Assembly: GCF_963678185.1 (NCBI RefSeq)
Contig: NZ_OY782757.1
Span: 3,884,913 to 3,948,912, forward strand
DNA from: an uncultured Tolumonas sp.
Lineage (GTDB): Bacteria > Pseudomonadota > Gammaproteobacteria > Enterobacterales > Aeromonadaceae
Length of the DNA: 64,000 nucleotides
Direction: 5' to 3'
The notes beneath the pieces were generated by a model, which did not search any database, was not told the origin of the DNA, and saw nothing but the letters and a program-made list of their open reading frames with translations. Within the stretch, counting starts at the first letter, position 1. Every line of letters begins with the position of its first letter. This document shows, one piece after another, positions 35,653 to 44,519 of the stretch. Made by a program: the position numbers and the translations under genes.

Positions 35653-36498
35653 TTAACCTTTCACCGCACCGCTGGTCAACCCGCTGACAATGCGTTTCTG
35701 GAAAATCAGTACCATCACAATGATCGGCAGTGTCACCACAACTGAGGCCGCCATGATGTTGCCCCAAGGCAATTCAAACTGAGAGGCGCCTTGTAACATG
35801 CCGATAGCGACCGGCACGGTGCGTTGTTCATTGGAGATAATGAACGTCAGTGCGAACATGAATTCATTCCATGCTCCGATGAAGGCCAGCAGACCGGTAG
35901 TGACCAGCGATGGCCCCATGATGGGAGCGAAAATCCGGCTGATGATGACCCACAAACCCGCACCATCCACGATGGCCGCTTCTTCCAATTCCACTGGTAG
36001 TGATTTCATGAATGTGGTCAGCACCCATACTGTAAATGGCAGTGAAAAGGTGGTGTAAGAGAGGATCAGCGCACCCAGTGAGTCATACAAACCGAGGAAG
36101 CGCACCAGCTCAAACATACCAGACAGCACTGCCACCTGAGGGAACATAGAGACGCACAGGATGGTGAACAGGATGTATTTACGCCCTTTGAACTTGATAC
36201 GAGCCAGAGCAAAGGCTGCAGTAATGGACACCAGTAGGCAGATCCCAACCGTCACGGAGGCGACGATGAACGAGTTCAGCAGACTGCGTGCAATCCCATT
36301 CACCATCAGCGCGTTTACATAGTTTTCCCAATGGAACGACGTGGGCAGATAGTTCGTCAGAAACAACTCCTGACCGGTACGCAGTGATGTCAAAATAGCG
36401 TTATAAAACGGGAACACACAGATCACACTGACCAGCGCTGCAGCAGCATAAATCAACGTCTGGTGAGTAATATGGCGTTGGCGACGAGTTAATTTCAT
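35653..36498 (-). CDS. Sugar ABC transporter permease, MalG type
   Basis: 281 residues, six membrane spans. The EAA motif is ELEEAAIVDGAGLWVIISRIFAPIM near residue 190, and the C-terminus ends in VSGLTSGAVKG, typical of carbohydrate permease type II (CUT1). The ATG overlaps the stop of the MalF-like gene by one base (TAATG). Forms the transmembrane pore with it. Confidence 0.9.
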   Translation of the reverse strand: MKLTRRQRHITHQTLIYAAAALVSVICVFPFYNAILTSLRTGQELFLTNYLPTSFHWENYVNALMVNGIARSLLNSFIVASVTVGICLLVSITAAFALARIKFKGRKYILFTILCVSMFPQVAVLSGMFELVRFLGLYDSLGALILSYTTFSLPFTVWVLTTFMKSLPVELEEAAIVDGAGLWVIISRIFAPIMGPSLVTTGLLAFIGAWNEFMFALTFIISNEQRTVPVAIGMLQGASQFELPWGNIMAASVVVTLPIIVMVLIFQKRIVSGLTSGAVKG

Positions 36499-37499
36499 TA
36501 TTTGTTCTCCTTGCCTTCGTCATTCATTCGGCCGATGTAGAGGAAGCAGGCAGCGATACCGGCAACCATCATGAATACCAAAACAGAAGCGGCAGAACCG
36601 GAACCCATTTGTTGATAAGAGACCATCTGTTCACGGGCATAACCAGAAATAGAGATGGTGGCTTCACTGTTGGATGTGAGCACATAAATCAGGTCGAACA
36701 CACGCAAGGCATCCATGACCCGGAAGATCAGCGCCACAATCATGGCGGGCATAATCAACGGCAGGGTGATGCGGGTGAAGCGTTGCCATGCAGTCGCACC
36801 ATCGACACGACCGGCTTCATAGAGGTCGGACGGGATCATCTGCAGCGCTGCCAGCAACATCAGCGCCATGAACGGCACGGTTTTCCACACATCAGCAAAC
36901 ACTACGGCCCACATAGAAAGATTCGCTTCGGCGATCCATGCCAGCGGTTCATGGATGATACCGACACGTGTCAGCAGATCGTTGATCACGCCATATTGGT
37001 CGTGGAACATCCAACCCCACATCTTGGCAGTCACGATAGTAGGAATGGCCCATGGCACCAGAATGGCCGCACGAACTAAACCTTGTCCGCGAAATTTCTG
37101 ATTCATCAGTAATGCCAGCAACATACCGAAGAACAATTCAAACGATACTGAAATACCGGTAAACCAGAGCGTGTTTAATACTGCTTTCCACCACAGTGGA
37201 TCAGCTAATACGCCAAAGCTTTCACCATCAACCCACGAAAGGTAGTTATCAAAGCCCACCATGTTATACACATCTGGGGTATCTAATGCGGCGTCGGTAA
37301 AGCTGTAAAACAGGGTGCGCAGTAATGGCCAGCCTGCCACCGATGCCAGCAGGATCAGCGCGGGTGCAATTAAGATCCAGGCGGCGCGACTACGGCGTTG
37401 TTGCAGACTGCGTTTTTTCTTCTGCGGAATGACTTCGTTGTGCTGCGTTGCCTTCGCGCTGTTTCCTTTGGAAGGCAATGATTCGGAATGGTGGTTCAT
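36498..37499 (-). CDS. Sugar ABC transporter permease, MalF type
   Basis: 333 residues from the ATG at 37499 with AGGAG upstream. A charged N-terminal tail (QKKKRSLQQRRSR) precedes six spans. The EAA motif is DLYEAGRVDGATAWQRFTRITLPLI. CUT1 family, taking oligosaccharides or disaccharides. It follows the binding-protein gene by 71 bases in the same operon. Confidence 0.9.
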   Translation of the reverse strand: MNHHSESLPSKGNSAKATQHNEVIPQKKKRSLQQRRSRAAWILIAPALILLASVAGWPLLRTLFYSFTDAALDTPDVYNMVGFDNYLSWVDGESFGVLADPLWWKAVLNTLWFTGISVSFELFFGMLLALLMNQKFRGQGLVRAAILVPWAIPTIVTAKMWGWMFHDQYGVINDLLTRVGIIHEPLAWIAEANLSMWAVVFADVWKTVPFMALMLLAALQMIPSDLYEAGRVDGATAWQRFTRITLPLIMPAMIVALIFRVMDALRVFDLIYVLTSNSEATISISGYAREQMVSYQQMGSGSAASVLVFMMVAGIAACFLYIGRMNDEGKENK

Positions 37500-37570
37500 C
37501 AACGTTTACTCCTTGTGGTCCGAAAGCAGAACAGCAGTGCTGCCCCAAAATCAGGGCAGCACTATCATGC

Positions 37571-38839
37571 TTACTTCCACTCTTTACCTTTGATGCGTTT
37601 CAGTTTGCTTTCCAGATCGGCGACTGCTTTTTCACCGGTCGCACGACCGCTCAACACGTCATAGGCTGCATTGAAAACAGCTTTCGATACTTTCGGGAAC
37701 TGAGACTTGGTTTCAACTGCAGGACGAGGAACTGCAGAGGCGAAGACATCCTTGAATTCAGCCAGATAAGGTGCAGATTTCATAACTTCCGCATCTTGAT
37801 ACACGTCTAAACGAGATGGCGCGACGCCCATGGTTTTAAACTGCATTTTTTGTGATTCTGCATCAGTCAGAATACGGATCAACTGAATGGCTGCATCAGG
37901 GTGTTCGGTGTAAGCGCTAACCGCCCATTGCCAGCCACCCAGTGTTGCAGCATGCTGACCATCTGCACCGCCTTTCGGCACAGGAATAACACCGACATTA
38001 CCTTTAATTGGGCTGGTTGGATCTTGTGCTAATACATAGGCATATGGCCAGTTACGCATGAAGGCTGCATCACCGTTCTGGAATACCGCGCGAGACTCTT
38101 CTTCCATATAACCCAGCACACCTTTCGGCGAAATAGTGCCGATCCAACCTGCTGCAGTATTTAAGGCTTTGGCGGCCTGAGGATTATTTACTGTGACTTT
38201 GCCATCTTTATCAACGAATGTGCCGCCGTTATAAGAAGCAATCCATTCCATCGCATCACAAGTCATGCCTTCATAGGCTTTACCTTGGAAGACAAAACCC
38301 CAGAAGTTTTTCTTACCGGCATCGCGTTCGCCTTTTTGGATTTTCGCGGCGATACGGGTCAGCTCTTCCCAGGTTTGTGGTGGTTGTTCGTTATATTTAG
38401 CCAGTAAGTCTTTGCGGTAATACATGGCACCCGCATCGAGGAAGGCTGGAATGGCTTTCACTTTGCCATTCACAACATCATTGTTCCAGGCAGACTGGAA
38501 GAATAGCGGTTGCAGATCTTTTACTTTGTCAGTCAGGTCTAACAGATGCTTGTCTAACACGCCCAACCACACGGTATCGGCCTGGAATACATCGACGGCT
38601 TTACTGTCTTTAGCTGCGAAGATTTGTTGGAATAAACCTAGTTTTTCATCAGATGCGGGAGGTAACTGCACAAACTCCAGTTTGTTGGTGGTTTCTTTTT
38701 CAAAGCGGGCTTTAATGTAATCACAGTAGGCTTTACCGGTGCTGGTGCTGGCACATTCCATTTTCAGCGTATCGGCGTGCGCAGTATTCAGTGCGCCGGC
38801 AACCAAGGTAGCGATAAGACCCAGGGTGTGTTTTTTCAT
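37571..38839 (-). CDS. Sugar-binding lipoprotein-type periplasmic protein (family 1)
   Basis: 422 residues. The signal peptide ends at about residue 22 (GALNTAHA), no lipobox, so it is a free periplasmic protein. Family 1 solute-binding features include PAFLDAGAMYYRKDLLAKY, PQTWEELTRIAAKI and a C-terminal FKTMGVAPSRLDVY block, like ThuE/AglE/MalE-type binders. It starts the operon SBP-MalF-MalG-ATPase-GH13-GH13. A palindrome 140 bases upstream is shared with the LysR gene. The glucosidases point to an alpha-glucoside ligand. Confidence 0.88.
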   Translation of the reverse strand: MKKHTLGLIATLVAGALNTAHADTLKMECASTSTGKAYCDYIKARFEKETTNKLEFVQLPPASDEKLGLFQQIFAAKDSKAVDVFQADTVWLGVLDKHLLDLTDKVKDLQPLFFQSAWNNDVVNGKVKAIPAFLDAGAMYYRKDLLAKYNEQPPQTWEELTRIAAKIQKGERDAGKKNFWGFVFQGKAYEGMTCDAMEWIASYNGGTFVDKDGKVTVNNPQAAKALNTAAGWIGTISPKGVLGYMEEESRAVFQNGDAAFMRNWPYAYVLAQDPTSPIKGNVGVIPVPKGGADGQHAATLGGWQWAVSAYTEHPDAAIQLIRILTDAESQKMQFKTMGVAPSRLDVYQDAEVMKSAPYLAEFKDVFASAVPRPAVETKSQFPKVSKAVFNAAYDVLSGRATGEKAVADLESKLKRIKGKEWK

Positions 38840-38977
38840 AGTAACCTCTCGTCATCGTTATTAGATTATTCAGCCGGATAATCATCTATAAAGCATAGCC
38901 AACTGAACGTGTGATGCTTGAACGAGGGCTATGTTAATGAGGCTAAAGGTCAAAAAGAAATGCTTTATTTTGGCCGT

Positions 38978-38998
38978 GATATAGAATTAGTCTATATC
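38978..38998. promoter_or_regulatory. LysR-type operator in the SBP/lysR intergenic region
   Basis: GATATAG-N7-CTATATC, a perfect 7-bp inverted repeat that contains the T-N11-A core of LysR-type sites. It ends 19 bases before the lysR ATG and 139 bases before the SBP gene, so it suits both autoregulation and divergent control. The same repeat occurs at 40412-40432. Confidence 0.7.
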
Positions 38999-39017
38999 AG
39001 GATATCAGAGAGTGATC

Positions 39018-39944
39018 ATGGATAAGATTTTGCAGCAATTCCTCGAAGTCGCTACGTTACAAAATGTGAGTCATGCAGCGAAAAAACTGTGTCTGAGCCA
39101 GCCAACATTGACGCACAATATGAAGAAGCTGGAAGAGTCACTCGATGTACAATTATTCATCCGTACTTCTAACGGCATGAAATTAACGGAGTTTGGTGAA
39201 GTATTACTGGAGCAAACCCGGATCATGCAGCGTATTTATGATAATACGCTGACCAAAATAGAGATGTTGAAAGAACGTCATGAACGGGAATTACGCATCG
39301 GCTCAGGTCATGCTTGGTGGTATGTTTTTCTAAAAGACATGATCGATGCATATCGGCAAGAACATCCGGCTGCGAATATTTACATTGATATTGGTAACCA
39401 TCTGCGATTAATGGATCTGTTATTAAGTGGCGATATTGATCTGTTTATCGGTCATGAAATATCAGGTCTTAATAAACGTGCAGGCGTATTGTTTATTCCT
39501 TTATTTATTTCACATGATAAAGTTTTTGTCAGGGAAGGGCATCCGCTGAGTTTACGATCTTGTACGCTGGATGACTTGGTGGAATATCCCACAATTGAAA
39601 TCACACCAGATGAAGTACGACATGTACACGTCATGGAAGATTTACAGCCGAAAAAGCTAGAACGGACCCAATTACATTTAACAGAAAAAATTCTGTATCG
39701 CAGTAATTCAATTATAACTTCGATAGATTTAGCTTGTAGTACAAATGGACTTTTACCATTTCCTGGTTCAATGGCCAGTTTCTTCGATAAATTTAATTTA
39801 ATTAGTTTGGATTTAGCTGAGGAGTATACAAAAGGCTCGGTTGGTATTTATCTTATCAGAGAAAAACAAGATGACATGCATATACAAGATGTATTGAAAT
39901 TAATTAGAGAGAATCTTGATAATAATCGTCATTTAATTGTTTAA
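39018..39944 (+). CDS. LysR-type regulator of the sugar system
   Basis: 308 residues from the ATG at 39018 (a GTG two codons upstream is possible). N-terminal winged HTH: LQQFLEVATLQNVSHAAKKLCLSQPTLTHNMKKLEESL, then a LysR substrate-binding domain (about residues 90-300). It is transcribed away from the ABC/GH13 operon, with an operator-like palindrome between them. LysR regulators are less usual for CUT1 sugar operons, which more often use LacI types. The inducer is unknown. Confidence 0.88.
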   Translation: MDKILQQFLEVATLQNVSHAAKKLCLSQPTLTHNMKKLEESLDVQLFIRTSNGMKLTEFGEVLLEQTRIMQRIYDNTLTKIEMLKERHERELRIGSGHAWWYVFLKDMIDAYRQEHPAANIYIDIGNHLRLMDLLLSGDIDLFIGHEISGLNKRAGVLFIPLFISHDKVFVREGHPLSLRSCTLDDLVEYPTIEITPDEVRHVHVMEDLQPKKLERTQLHLTEKILYRSNSIITSIDLACSTNGLLPFPGSMASFFDKFNLISLDLAEEYTKGSVGIYLIREKQDDMHIQDVLKLIRENLDNNRHLIV

Positions 39945-39959
39945 TCATAAATATAATCA

Positions 39960-39990
39960 GTCGGGAATATGGGCCGGCCATATTCCCGAC
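39960..39990. terminator. Strong hairpin between lysR and the EIIB gene
   Basis: GTCGGGAATATGG and CCATATTCCCGAC form a perfect 13-bp stem with loop GCCGG. T-runs are poor, so it may be a bidirectional terminator or a stabilising structure for the converging genes. Confidence 0.6.
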
Positions 39991-39998
39991 AGTGCTTA

Positions 39999-40331
39999 TT
40001 AGTTTTTACTGACTAGATCGGATATCACTTTTACGGCTTTCTGCACAGGGTTCAGAGACTCCGGTGCTACTTCTTGTTGTGCTGAGTCGATCAATTGTAT
40101 CAATTCATCATGAGCCAATTTGACCTTACCCATACCCAGAATGATCTGATATTGACCACCGGTACGGAATGTTCCTGTGACCTCAGTGATTTGTGCCAGT
40201 TTATTTTCATCGACCACTGAATCGTCATTGAGTACAAACCGCAACCGCGTGGCGCAATAGACCAATGAAATAATATTTTCATTACCGCCTAGCGCTTCAA
40301 AAATTTGTTGCGCGACCACTTTAGCATCCAT
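39999..40331 (-). CDS. Free-standing PTS EIIB domain (glucose/sucrose family)
   Basis: 110 residues. The EIIB core ends with the phosphorylation site Cys26 in LVYCATRLRFVLND, and GTFRTGGQYQIILG follows, as in sucrose/trehalose EIIBC proteins. After the domain the chain continues with NPVQKAVKVISDL, the start of the usual B-C linker, then stops: there is no EIIC. No EIIC or EIIA gene lies nearby. A copy of the lysR-site palindrome lies about 80 bases upstream. It could phosphorylate something other than an incoming sugar, relay signals, or serve a distant EIIC. Confidence 0.88.
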   Translation of the reverse strand: MDAKVVAQQIFEALGGNENIISLVYCATRLRFVLNDDSVVDENKLAQITEVTGTFRTGGQYQIILGMGKVKLAHDELIQLIDSAQQEVAPESLNPVQKAVKVISDLVSKN

Positions 40332-40695
40332 GAGGTTACTCCTGTAGTTGACTGGATCTCAGGCATGCTAAACATCCTTTTACTAATAATGAAATATTTT
40401 TTTTTACTTGTGATATAGATTAAATCTATATCGATGGCTATTAGCTTGATAAAAAACACATATTTTTATTATTAAGCTGCTGCTAACTTCACTATAAATG
40501 TGATCATGATCGTGGTTTTTTGAAATTTCGTACTCATTCAAAACAAATGATGTCACTCGTACACATCTTGCGCAGAGGAGCTAGAATTAATAACGGAAGT
40601 GGATAAAGGAAAATCTGCGGCATAATTGCTATACAAACATCACTGCTGTCAGGGATCGTGACTAACAGCATCCGAATAAAGAGGTGTTTCCAGTG
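40332..40695. other. Intergenic region of the EIIB gene and a membrane protein gene
   Basis: About 360 bases without a gene. It holds the second operator palindrome. A partial CRP-like sequence at 40499-40514 (TGTGA-N6-TCGTG) has a good left half and a poor right half. Nothing else was recognised. Confidence 0.4.
40412..40432. promoter_or_regulatory. Second copy of the LysR-type operator, upstream of EIIB
   Basis: GATATAG-N7-CTATATC again: both arms identical to the copy at 38978-38998, only the seven central bases differ. It lies 80 bases before the EIIB ATG, a normal position for a LysR activation site. Confidence 0.7.
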
Positions 40696-42408
40696 ATGTC
40701 AAAGATTCTGGCTCTAATATCACCATGGCGTCATCTCATTATTATTGTTGCGGTAGGTCTGCTGCTGACAATGCCATTATTGATTAATGGCTGTATGAAT
40801 GGACATGATTTTTTCTTTCATGTGATTTTCAGTCATCATTTCACGGAACAGTTTTGGAACGGTGATCTCTATCCGCGTTGGATGCTCAACATGAATGCAG
40901 GTTTTGGTAGCCCTACCTTTTTTTTCTATGCTCCCTTGCCATATTATATAACCAGCCTATTTTCATTATTGTTTAATCTGAATACAGCTGATTGTGATGC
41001 GCTGCTTTTCTCTGCATCGTTTGCATTAATCCTATCCGGCATAACGGTTTATTTTTGGATGAAGGAATTTACCAGTACTCAATTCGCTTTAATCCTCGCC
41101 ATCATTTATATGGTGTTACCTTATCACTTTGTCGTTGATTTATATATTCGCTTTGCTTTTGCCGAGTTATGGAGTTTTGTTTGGATGCCATTGATTCTTT
41201 ATTGGAGTCTTAAGGTTTCTGAGGGATCGAAAAAATCAATCATATGGCTAAGCATCAGTATTGCATTGTTGATTTTTACACATTTGCCAACCTTTATTAT
41301 TTTTATGCCTGTATTTATCGGACATTTTTTATTTGTTACCAATAAAGAGTTACGGAAATTTGTTTTTTTAAACCATCTGATAGCGATCATGCTTGCTGTT
41401 GGCTTGTCGGCAATATATTGGGTGCCAGCAATGACAACACAAGGTAATGTTTCGATGCAAAGTATGTTTTCAGGTATGTTTAATTATACTAATAATTTTC
41501 TTCTTAGTGGCCCTATCTACGGGCATAGTAGAACATTCTGGCGTTATCTGACCTTTATCACGGTGTTAATGAGCACCCTGGCGTATGGCGCATGGTTATT
41601 CAGTCGAATGCAAACACACCTGATTATTAGAAGGGAAACCAACTATTGGATTGTGGTGGTATTTTTATCATTATTTATGACGTTGCCTTTCAGTCAGTTC
41701 ATATGGGATTTATTACCGACTTTGCAAAAAATTCAATTTCCATGGCGCTTTAATACCATATTAACTATTGCCGCGATTACAGTGTTTGCATTAGCGGTTT
41801 CCCAATTCGATGAAATTAAATTCCGTATGCATGGACGAAATCCTTTGATCATTTGGTTTTTGTTGCTGACTGTATTATTAAGCAGCGAGTTGATTTATGG
41901 TGCTAACGCTATATTTTTCAATCGAGTAGAAGAAAAAGAGATCATTAAATCTCTGATGGTTAGCCGAAGCCCGGTTGAATATCGGCCACATTGGGTGCCG
42001 GAAGAAAACTTTAGTTACGATAATATTCGCAAACTTGGCCACGACACTCCGCAGTTGCAAAGTGACAAAACAGACGTGGGTTGGGAAATCAAACGTTGGC
42101 AACCACGCACAATTCAGTTGTTGATAAATGCCAATGTTGAGTCAAAGATAACCGTTCATCAGTTTTATTACCCTGGCTGGGCTGCCACATTAGATGACCA
42201 AACCAAATTATCTGTGAGTCCATCGGATAACGGACTGCTGCAATTATCTGTTCCAGCAGGGAAACATGAAATTTTGCTAACACTCGATACTTTGTTCGAA
42301 GAGCGTGTCGGTCAAATTATCAGCACACTCGCATTTTTAATATGTCTGTTATGGGGCGCAAAAAAGCATATTAAATTTGGTTTTATCAGAAAAGAGCAAA
42401 TCAAATAA
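40696..42408 (+). CDS. Polytopic membrane protein, PTPS-related / GT-C-like
   Basis: 570 residues from the ATG at 40696 with GAGG upstream (GTG at 40684 possible). About twelve hydrophobic segments. The first periplasmic loop has MNGHDFFFHVIFSHHF and then YPRWMLNMNAGFGSPTFFFYAPLPYYIT, the pattern of the PF10131 'PTPS-related' proteins, which look like GT-C glycosyltransferases. A soluble C-terminal part (about 440-540) precedes a last span. Substrate and role are unknown. No sugar-biosynthesis genes adjoin it. Confidence 0.75.
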   Translation: MSKILALISPWRHLIIIVAVGLLLTMPLLINGCMNGHDFFFHVIFSHHFTEQFWNGDLYPRWMLNMNAGFGSPTFFFYAPLPYYITSLFSLLFNLNTADCDALLFSASFALILSGITVYFWMKEFTSTQFALILAIIYMVLPYHFVVDLYIRFAFAELWSFVWMPLILYWSLKVSEGSKKSIIWLSISIALLIFTHLPTFIIFMPVFIGHFLFVTNKELRKFVFLNHLIAIMLAVGLSAIYWVPAMTTQGNVSMQSMFSGMFNYTNNFLLSGPIYGHSRTFWRYLTFITVLMSTLAYGAWLFSRMQTHLIIRRETNYWIVVVFLSLFMTLPFSQFIWDLLPTLQKIQFPWRFNTILTIAAITVFALAVSQFDEIKFRMHGRNPLIIWFLLLTVLLSSELIYGANAIFFNRVEEKEIIKSLMVSRSPVEYRPHWVPEENFSYDNIRKLGHDTPQLQSDKTDVGWEIKRWQPRTIQLLINANVESKITVHQFYYPGWAATLDDQTKLSVSPSDNGLLQLSVPAGKHEILLTLDTLFEERVGQIISTLAFLICLLWGAKKHIKFGFIRKEQIK

Positions 42409-42455
42409 CAACCTGATCTTAAAAGATAAAATCTAGCGTTTACTTTGCGGTTTGC

Positions 42456-42461
42456 TATAAT
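42456..42461 (+). promoter_or_regulatory. -10 element of tRNA-Arg
   Basis: TATAAT followed by a GC-rich discriminator (CCCTCCGC), as at stringently controlled tRNA genes. A matching -35 was not clear. Confidence 0.5.
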
Positions 42462-42482
42462 CCCTCCGCTGCATTATGGCAT

Positions 42483-42558
42483 GTCCTCATAGCTCAGCAG
42501 GATAGAGCGTGCGCCTCCTAAGCGTAAGATCCAGGTTCGAGTCCTGGTGGGGACACCA
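42483..42558 (+). tRNA. tRNA-Arg, anticodon CCT
   Basis: 76 bases with encoded CCA. Acceptor GTCCTCA pairs with TGGGGAC, T arm CCAGG-TTCGAGT-CCTGG. The anticodon loop CTCCTAA reads AGG codons. It lies 16 bases before the end of the converging flgT gene. Confidence 0.95.
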
Positions 42559-42574
42559 CTGTTATTCCCTTTTA

Positions 42575-43747
42575 TCACTCCAATTCCGCCAAATCATTCA
42601 CCTGAATATTGCCAGCGGCATATTGCGATAATGGCCGAATCACCGCATTTTCCGGATACACCTTTTTCACTTCCATCACCCCAGACGCCTCGTTCCGGAA
42701 TGGATGTTCTTGCCCATAGGTATCGGTGAAATCAGCTTTATGCTGAATACGGAAGCGGTCGCCTACTTTCAGGCCGTTATTTTTGCCTAGGTTAATATGA
42801 TAATCGAGACCTTCCACGCGGATGATCCGCGCAGTAGGGCGTTCACATTGCAAACGGCCTTTCAGTTCTTCTGTTACGCGGTTAACCGTCGCCATCACTT
42901 CCATACCATATGATGACTGCCAGAAATCTTGACTGATCGGGTCAACGATAGCGTCTCGATCAAATGTCCATTGTGCCTGAGTTTGGTAAAAAGGCTGGTC
43001 CAGCAATTGCCCGGTTAAACCGTCGTAGATATACAGTTGCAAAGTAAAATGGCGTAGTGGATTTTTATACCATGTTCCCGGAAAGACATTGTCGAGAATG
43101 CCTTGGTCTGGTTTCTGCAACGAGGCATCAACGATGCTGCCAAAAATGAGATATTGGCTGTCAGTCTGCACGGCTAAGCTTTGGATTTGCTGCGCAAATG
43201 TGCTGTCACCTTGATGTAATTTTCCTGGGTCTACCCCCAGATTATTATCTAACCAGCTGTGAGTGACAAAAACCTGACGCTGTTGTCCTAAGCGGTCGAA
43301 CAATGCGCGAGTTACGGCGCGATCCAATTGATAGATTTGGCCATAACGACCATCATCTTTGTGTTGCCAGTTAAACCGGATCAGTGAAATATCTTTGGCA
43401 TATAGGCCACCGGCACAGCCAGAGCGATCGGCGACTATGTAAGAGCGTACATTAACAAACATGCGTTGCTCGTGGATCTCTTCATCCAATAGTTGATATT
43501 GCCGAACTTCACTGTTGGCGCGGATTTGGAAATCATCGCGGGTCAACGCACCATTACTGAGTTGTTGTATGCTGGAAACCGAGGCTCCCGCTTTCAGCAT
43601 GGCCTGGCGTAATGCATCCTGAATCGCTTGCTGGCGTGCATATTCCTCATCATTGTTGATAATAGGGGCACTGCCAATGGTTTTATACCAAGCGGCTTGC
43701 GAGGGCAGGGCGATCATGCATAAAAGCAGAATAATCCAACGTTTCAT
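42575..43747 (-). CDS. flgT: Flagellar H-ring assembly protein FlgT
   Basis: 390 residues. Signal peptide to about residue 18 (LPSQAAWY). Two Cys occur as SGCAGGLY and LQCERPTA. A C-terminal domain contains INLGKNNGLKVGDRFRIQHK. FlgT forms the outer H ring of Vibrio/Aeromonas-type polar flagellar motors and is needed for stable T-ring assembly. Divergent from flgOP, the order known from Vibrio. Matching flagellar core genes are outside the window. Confidence 0.85.
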   Translation of the reverse strand: MKRWIILLLCMIALPSQAAWYKTIGSAPIINNDEEYARQQAIQDALRQAMLKAGASVSSIQQLSNGALTRDDFQIRANSEVRQYQLLDEEIHEQRMFVNVRSYIVADRSGCAGGLYAKDISLIRFNWQHKDDGRYGQIYQLDRAVTRALFDRLGQQRQVFVTHSWLDNNLGVDPGKLHQGDSTFAQQIQSLAVQTDSQYLIFGSIVDASLQKPDQGILDNVFPGTWYKNPLRHFTLQLYIYDGLTGQLLDQPFYQTQAQWTFDRDAIVDPISQDFWQSSYGMEVMATVNRVTEELKGRLQCERPTARIIRVEGLDYHINLGKNNGLKVGDRFRIQHKADFTDTYGQEHPFRNEASGVMEVKKVYPENAVIRPLSQYAAGNIQVNDLAELE

Positions 43748-43820
43748 GGCATTTGGCGAATGAGAGATAAGATAATTCTGCTATGCACAATCTATACCAG
43801 CGGAAAATTGACATCCGGCC

Positions 43821-43847
43821 TCAAGATATTATGCGAATGGCCGATAA
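43821..43847 (+). promoter_or_regulatory. FliA (sigma-28) promoter of flgOP
   Basis: TCAAGATA, 11 bases, GCCGATAA. The -10 is an exact match to the sigma-28 consensus, the spacing is exact, and the -35 matches at five of eight positions. The start would be near 43855, which excludes an earlier start codon for flgO. Confidence 0.72.
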
Positions 43848-43880
43848 TTGGTTATGCCAGGAGAAGGGTTGGGTCTAATA

Positions 43881-44510
43881 ATGAAAAAATACAGACCGTT
43901 AATGGTGGTTTTAACTGCCGTTTTTGCGTTATCAGCATGTGCTGAACAAACCGGTATGAACTATGACGGGCCAAAAAAAGAAAATGGGCTGGCGCTGAAC
44001 CGTTTGGTGTCTGATATGACAGACCGATTGTTTGCTACGAAGATCCCGGGCAACACTGTTTTATCACCGATCGCCGTGACATCCATGGTGAATCTCAGCT
44101 CATTGGAAAGTACGAGCCCAATCGGGCAGCAAATCTCCGAAGATTTTGTGCATGAATTACACCGGCGTGGTGAAGTTGTTCTCGACTATAAGATAACCGG
44201 TAGCATCAAAGTGACACCGGAAGGCGATTTCACCATGAGCCGTGATTGGACCGAATTATCAAAACGGATCCCGGCTGGGCGTGTGCTGACCGGCACTATG
44301 TCGCGAAATGATTTAGGTATGGTGCTCAATATGCGCATCATCAATATGCGTACGCGTTTGGTTGAAGCGACATCACAGGGCTTCGTACCAAATGAAATGC
44401 TGAAAGGTAATTTTGAATCTGGGCGCACTGTACTGGTAACAAAAGGTATGGTGGTTCGTGGTGAGTTTCCGTATGACCAATACGGCAAACCCCTTACGAT
44501 GACACATTAG
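43881..44510 (+). CDS. flgO: Flagellar outer-membrane lipoprotein FlgO
   Basis: 209 residues from the ATG at 43881; codons upstream lie at or before the predicted transcription start. Signal peptide with lipobox LSAC, lipidated Cys at 18. The FlgO-type domain includes LNRLVSDMTDRLF, VLSPIAVTSMVNLSSLESTSPIGQQISEDF and ITGSIKVTPEGDF. In Vibrio FlgO and FlgP are outer membrane proteins needed for motility. flgP follows after nine bases. Confidence 0.88.
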   Translation: MKKYRPLMVVLTAVFALSACAEQTGMNYDGPKKENGLALNRLVSDMTDRLFATKIPGNTVLSPIAVTSMVNLSSLESTSPIGQQISEDFVHELHRRGEVVLDYKITGSIKVTPEGDFTMSRDWTELSKRIPAGRVLTGTMSRNDLGMVLNMRIINMRTRLVEATSQGFVPNEMLKGNFESGRTVLVTKGMVVRGEFPYDQYGKPLTMTH

Positions 44511-44519
44511 GAGGCGACT

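Noticed and set aside
40499..40514. CRP site between the EIIB and membrane-protein genes
   Set aside because: Only the left half (TGTGA) matches; the right half has two of five bases, so it is not listed as a site.
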